Shown one piece after another: positions 7,606-9,630 of a stretch of DNA of 9,630 bases (the first letter of the stretch is position 1; every line of letters begins with the position of its first letter). The position numbers were made by a program, and so were the translations under genes. Under the pieces are notes generated by a model. It made no database searches, had not been told where the DNA came from, and saw only the letters and a program-made list of their open reading frames with translations. Origin of the DNA: an uncultured Muribaculaceae bacterium (GTDB taxonomy: Bacteria > Bacteroidota > Bacteroidia > Bacteroidales > Muribaculaceae); contig CAJLLX010000079.1 of NCBI GenBank assembly GCA_905207535.1, forward strand, positions 1 to 9,630, written 5' to 3'.

Positions 7606-7645
7606 GCCGCCTGTCCCCGGCCTCCGACCGCCGGGGAGGGGCGGC
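7606..7645 (+). terminator. GC-rich hairpin after the GlmU-like gene, probable transcription end
   Basis: Inner arms TCCCCGGC (7614-7621) and GCCGGGGA (7630-7637) pair perfectly around an eight-base loop. Outer arms GCCGCC (7606-7611) and GGCGGC (7640-7645) add six pairs beyond a two-base internal mismatch. It begins 16 bases after the restored stop at 7590. No U-tract follows directly, so it is either an atypical intrinsic terminator or an RNA-stabilising 3' stem. Confidence 0.5.
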
Positions 7646-7691
7646 CTTGACATTTCATAAGCAATTAGTAATCAAAATTTAAGCTATAATC

Positions 7692-7874
7692 ATGAAGAAA
7701 CACTTCAAGTGGCTCCTTGGCCTCGTGGCCGGGCTGCTCAGTGCCGGTAGCATGAGCGCTGCAGACTACAACATCGTGACCTACAAATATTGCGCCCCTA
7801 ATGCCTGTGCCAGTGTTTTTGAGCGGGGAGGAATCACAGCTCGGAGTAGGGGGGGATGGTGGGGAGGAAGGTGA
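7692..7874 (+). pseudogene. Truncated 5' remnant of a secreted-protein gene
   Basis: The frame opens with MKKHFKWLLGLVAGLLSAGS, a typical Sec signal peptide (Lys-rich start, hydrophobic core, Ala-x-Ala-like cleavage near SMSAAD, residues 20-25), followed by YNIVTYKYCAPNACASVF. Codons are GC-ending like neighbouring genes up to about residue 43 (near 7820). After that the frame reads GGA, AGG, AGT and similar, consisting of the antisense of the convergent nuclease gene, and stops at 7874. The last 41 bases overlap that gene's 3' end. The simplest reading is the first 130 bases of an exported-protein gene whose remainder was lost, with a junction around 7815-7833. A genuine 60-residue secreted peptide or an assembly join are alternatives. 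No convincing promoter lies upstream. The protein family is not recognised. Confidence 0.45.
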
Positions 7875-8301
7875 CGCGGGGGGTGGTGTAGTCGATGCGG
7901 CAGCAGTAGTGGGTGAGGCCGTTGGAGACGATGAGGTAGGGCACGCGGAGCACGCTGTTGTAGCGCACTATCTGGTCGAAGACCTTCTGGGTGATGCGGA
8001 TGTGGGGCGCCTTATATTCCACGATCATCTGCGGGCGGAGCCCCTGCGGGGAGTAGAGCACGGTGTCGCAGCGTCGCGAGGTGGAGTTGAGGGTGATGGC
8101 CACTTCGTTGGCGAGCAGCGGAGCCGGATAGCCGAGGTCGGCGGTGAGGTGGGCCACAAACTGCTGCCGCACCCACTCCTCGGGGGTGAGGGCCACGAAG
8201 CGGCGGCGCAGGGGGCAGTAGACGCGGGTGACGCCGTCGGGGTCGTCGCGCATCTGTATCGGGGCCTCGGGGAGGTTAAGTTTTGTAAATACCGTTGGCA
8301 A
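7834..8301 (-). CDS. Stand-alone HsdR_N-type PD-(D/E)xK nuclease-fold protein
   Basis: A small protein (155 residues from the chosen start) resembling the Bacteroidota 'type I restriction enzyme R protein N-terminus' family. It carries a full set of PD-(D/E)xK residues: E66 in LLANEVAI, D79 in RRCDTVLY, E95 and K97 in IVEYKAP, plus the Q-x3-Y motif Q110/Y114 in DQIVRY known from HsdR and RecB nucleases. No helicase, HsdM or HsdS is nearby, so it is not a restriction system; its cellular role is unknown. The frame is open to a TTG at 8394, but upstream residues overlap promoter sequence and do not resemble the family. The TTG at 8301 keeps the conserved-looking LNLPEAP and LTPEEWVRQQFV; ATG at 8253 would remove LNLPEAP. 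Divergent from holA, with convergent overlap of the truncated ORF at its 3' end. Confidence 0.85.
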   Translation of the reverse strand: MPTVFTKLNLPEAPIQMRDDPDGVTRVYCPLRRRFVALTPEEWVRQQFVAHLTADLGYPAPLLANEVAITLNSTSRRCDTVLYSPQGLRPQMIVEYKAPHIRITQKVFDQIVRYNSVLRVPYLIVSNGLTHYCCRIDYTTPRVTFLPTIPPYSEL

Positions 8302-8329
8302 GCTGTAAATATTGTCGTTTAATATGTGC

Positions 8330-8342
8330 CGGGATTTTCCCG
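8330..8342. repeat. Short perfect inverted repeat in the nuclease-holA intergenic region
   Basis: CGGGA, a TTT loop, TCCCG. It overlaps the putative -33 box of the rightward holA promoter and would form a small hairpin in the leader of the leftward nuclease transcript. It could be an operator or an RNA element; nothing more can be said from sequence. Confidence 0.4.
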
Positions 8343-8366
8343 TTTGGAAAATAGTATGTAAATTTA
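8335..8366 (+). promoter_or_regulatory. Candidate promoter for holA (rightward)
   Basis: TTTT (8335-8338), 20 bases, TAAATTTA (8359-8366): near matches to the Bacteroidota -33 (TTTG) and -7 (TAnnTTTG) boxes with correct spacing. Predicted start is near 8372, giving a leader of about 22 bases before ATG 8395. Confidence 0.4.
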
Positions 8367-8390
8367 CGTGGAAATTTTCAAACCTACAAA
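8359..8390 (-). promoter_or_regulatory. Candidate promoter for the nuclease gene (leftward), sharing the -7 box with holA
   Basis: On the minus strand TTTG (8390-8387) is followed by 20 bases and TAAATTTA (8366-8359), which is its own reverse complement and therefore also serves as the -7 candidate of the holA promoter. Predicted start is near 8352, with a leader of about 50 bases to TTG 8301. The -33 box is exact and the -7 box differs from consensus only in the last base. Confidence 0.45.
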
Positions 8391-8394
8391 CCAA

Positions 8395-9438
8395 ATGGCA
8401 GAAACCCCTTCATTCCTCAGCATCAGCCGCGACCTGCGGGCCGGGCGTCCGGCGCCGGTGTATATGATACACGGCGAGGAGGGATTTTATGTCGACGAGC
8501 TGGTGAAGCTGTTTGAGGCGCTGGTGCCGGAGGACGACCGTCCGTTCGACCTCACGGTGCTCTACGCCCCCGACCTCGACAACGCCAAGCCGATAGAGAA
8601 CGCCTGCCGGCGCTACCCGATGCTCGGCGAGCGTCAGGTGGTGATAGTCAAGGAGGCGCAGGCCAAGGGTGCCGACTTTCTGGCTCCGCTGGCGCCCTAT
8701 GTGGCCAATCCGATGCCGTCGACGGTGCTCTGCGTGTGCTATCGAGGTGCCAAGGCCAAGGGTGCCGAGTTTATCAAGGCCGTGAAGGCCGGCGGGGGCA
8801 TCTGCTTCGAGGCTGCCAAGGTGCGCGAAAACCAGGTGCCGACGGTGGTCAACGATTTCATCAAAAACTACGGACTTTCCGTCGACTCGAAGGCGCTGGC
8901 GATGCTCTGCGACTTTGTGGGCACCGACCTCAGCCGCCTCTACAACGAGGTGGGCAAACTCGCCTCGACCCTCGGCGCCGGCGCCATGATCACCCCCGAG
9001 GCCGTGGAGCGCAATATCGGCGTGTCGAAGGAGTACAACTCCTTCGAGCTCTCTCGCGCGCTGGCGGCGAAGGATGTGACCAAAGTGATGGCCATCTACC
9101 GCAACTACAGCGGCAACCCCAAGGCCCACCCCGTGCAGCCCTTAGCGGCAATGATATTCAACCTCTTCGCCAATGCGCTGGCCGCCCTCTACTGCCCCGA
9201 CAAGTCGGAGCGCGGGCTGATGAAGGAGCTGGGCTTCTCGTCGACGTATCAGCTGAAAGATGTGACGGCCGTGATGCGCAGCTACAACGCCTGGCAGGTG
9301 ATAGAGGTGCTCGACCGGCTGCGCGAATTCGACGGCGCTTCGAAGGGCAACGGTTCGCGCCAGGACCCCTACGCGCTGTTTTTCGACCTTCTGATGCACA
9401 TCCTCTACCCCCTGGGCTCGAAAGGAGTGCGCATCTGA
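8395..9438 (+). CDS. holA: DNA polymerase III delta subunit (HolA)
   Basis: HolA is the delta subunit of the clamp loader; it opens the beta sliding clamp for loading onto primed DNA. The 347-residue product has the usual length. Seen: the N-terminal degenerate AAA+ region with PVYMIHGEEGFYVDELV (21-37), where delta subunits carry GEE in place of a working Walker A; RRYPMLGERQVVIVKEAQ (72-89); KVRENQVPTVVNDFIKNYGL (142-161); the helical-domain block LCDFVGTDLSRLYNEVGKLA (171-190); NIGVSKEYNSFELSRALAAK (207-226) and a helical C-terminal collar domain. The frame extends to a GTG at 8368, but ATG 8395 is preferred because the extra residues read through the promoter region and add nothing family-like. 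Divergent from the nuclease gene; followed after 36 bases by the exported TPR-type gene on the same strand. Confidence 0.94.
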   Translation: MAETPSFLSISRDLRAGRPAPVYMIHGEEGFYVDELVKLFEALVPEDDRPFDLTVLYAPDLDNAKPIENACRRYPMLGERQVVIVKEAQAKGADFLAPLAPYVANPMPSTVLCVCYRGAKAKGAEFIKAVKAGGGICFEAAKVRENQVPTVVNDFIKNYGLSVDSKALAMLCDFVGTDLSRLYNEVGKLASTLGAGAMITPEAVERNIGVSKEYNSFELSRALAAKDVTKVMAIYRNYSGNPKAHPVQPLAAMIFNLFANALAALYCPDKSERGLMKELGFSSTYQLKDVTAVMRSYNAWQVIEVLDRLREFDGASKGNGSRQDPYALFFDLLMHILYPLGSKGVRI

Positions 9439-9474
9439 GACCATAACAAAGTGAAAAAAGTGACTCATAACGAT

Positions 9475-9630
9475 ATGAAACTGAACGTAATCATAGCTCT
9501 GACGATGCTGGCCGGCGGCATGAGCCTGTCGGCCCAGACCGTGGAGGAGGCCCGCATCCTTGCCGAAGACGGCAGCATGGAGGAGGCCATAGCCATGCTC
9601 CGCACCATCTCGGCTCAGAAGCCCAAGGAC
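9475..9630 (+). CDS. Exported, probably TPR-containing protein (5' part only)
   Basis: Only the first 52 codons are in the window. They encode a Sec signal peptide (MKLNVIIALTMLAGGMSLSA, cleavage likely after SLSA before QTVEEA) followed by an amphipathic helix pair, EEARILAEDGSMEEAIAMLR, with the alternating pattern of a tetratricopeptide repeat. Such proteins in Bacteroidota often act as periplasmic scaffolds; the specific function cannot be read from this fragment. ATG 9475 gives a clean signal peptide; an in-frame GTG at 9451 would add eight residues (MKKVTHND) and remains possible. The 36-base gap after holA and absence of a visible promoter suggest co-transcription with holA. Confidence 0.75.
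   Translation, partial: MKLNVIIALTMLAGGMSLSAQTVEEARILAEDGSMEEAIAMLRTISAQKPKD

Noticed and set aside
7647..7690. TTGACA at 7647 and TATAAT at 7685 as a classical sigma-70 promoter for the short ORF at 7692
   Set aside because: The two elements are separated by 32 bases instead of about 17, TATAAT abuts the start codon, and Bacteroidota promoters use a different consensus.
7834..8394. A restriction-modification system signalled by the HsdR_N-type protein
   Set aside because: Only the nuclease-like N-terminal domain is present; no helicase, methyltransferase or specificity subunit occurs in the window, and the family commonly exists as a stand-alone protein in Bacteroidota.
8410..9129. A 239-codon minus-strand open frame inside holA
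   Set aside because: Antisense shadow of a clear holA coding sequence, with no recognisable domain.

Overview
The window looks like a chromosomal housekeeping segment from a GC-rich member of the Bacteroidales. The evidence is the family-level resemblance of every recognisable protein to Bacteroidota versions (MutS, LpxB, a DUF4954-type protein, a GlmU-like NTP_transf_4 protein), the lack of Shine-Dalgarno sequences, and several matches to the Bacteroidota promoter pattern TTTG-N20-TAnnTTTG. A Muribaculaceae- or Rikenellaceae-like host would fit, but the sequence alone does not settle the family. No phage, transposon, CRISPR, tRNA or rRNA signal was seen.

Layout. From 1 to 6291 four genes lie on the minus strand, in transcription order rfbC (dTDP-4-dehydrorhamnose 3,5-epimerase), a DUF4954-type left-handed beta-helix protein, lpxB (lipid A disaccharide synthase) and mutS (mismatch repair ATPase, 3' end beyond the left edge). 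A compact intergenic region at 6292-6383 carries two back-to-back promoters whose -7 boxes together form a perfect palindrome. From 6384 a GlmU-like sugar nucleotidyltransferase/acyltransferase-type gene reads rightwards; it is frameshifted in a run of six C about 120 bases before its expected end. A GC-rich hairpin follows. At 7692 a normal-looking signal-peptide start loses coding character after about 43 codons and runs into the 3' end of a minus-strand gene for a small stand-alone HsdR_N-type nuclease. That nuclease gene is divergent from holA (DNA polymerase III delta subunit), and the two share a second overlapping divergent promoter. The window closes with the start of an exported, probably TPR-containing protein.

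How the genes fit together. rfbC, the DUF4954 protein, lpxB and the GlmU-like protein all belong to sugar-nucleotide or envelope-glycan chemistry, and two of them are hexapeptide-repeat beta-helix proteins of unknown substrate. mutS and holA serve DNA repair and replication. The least explained parts are the DUF4954/GlmU-like pair, the lone nuclease beside holA, the truncated secreted gene, and the two palindromic divergent promoters.
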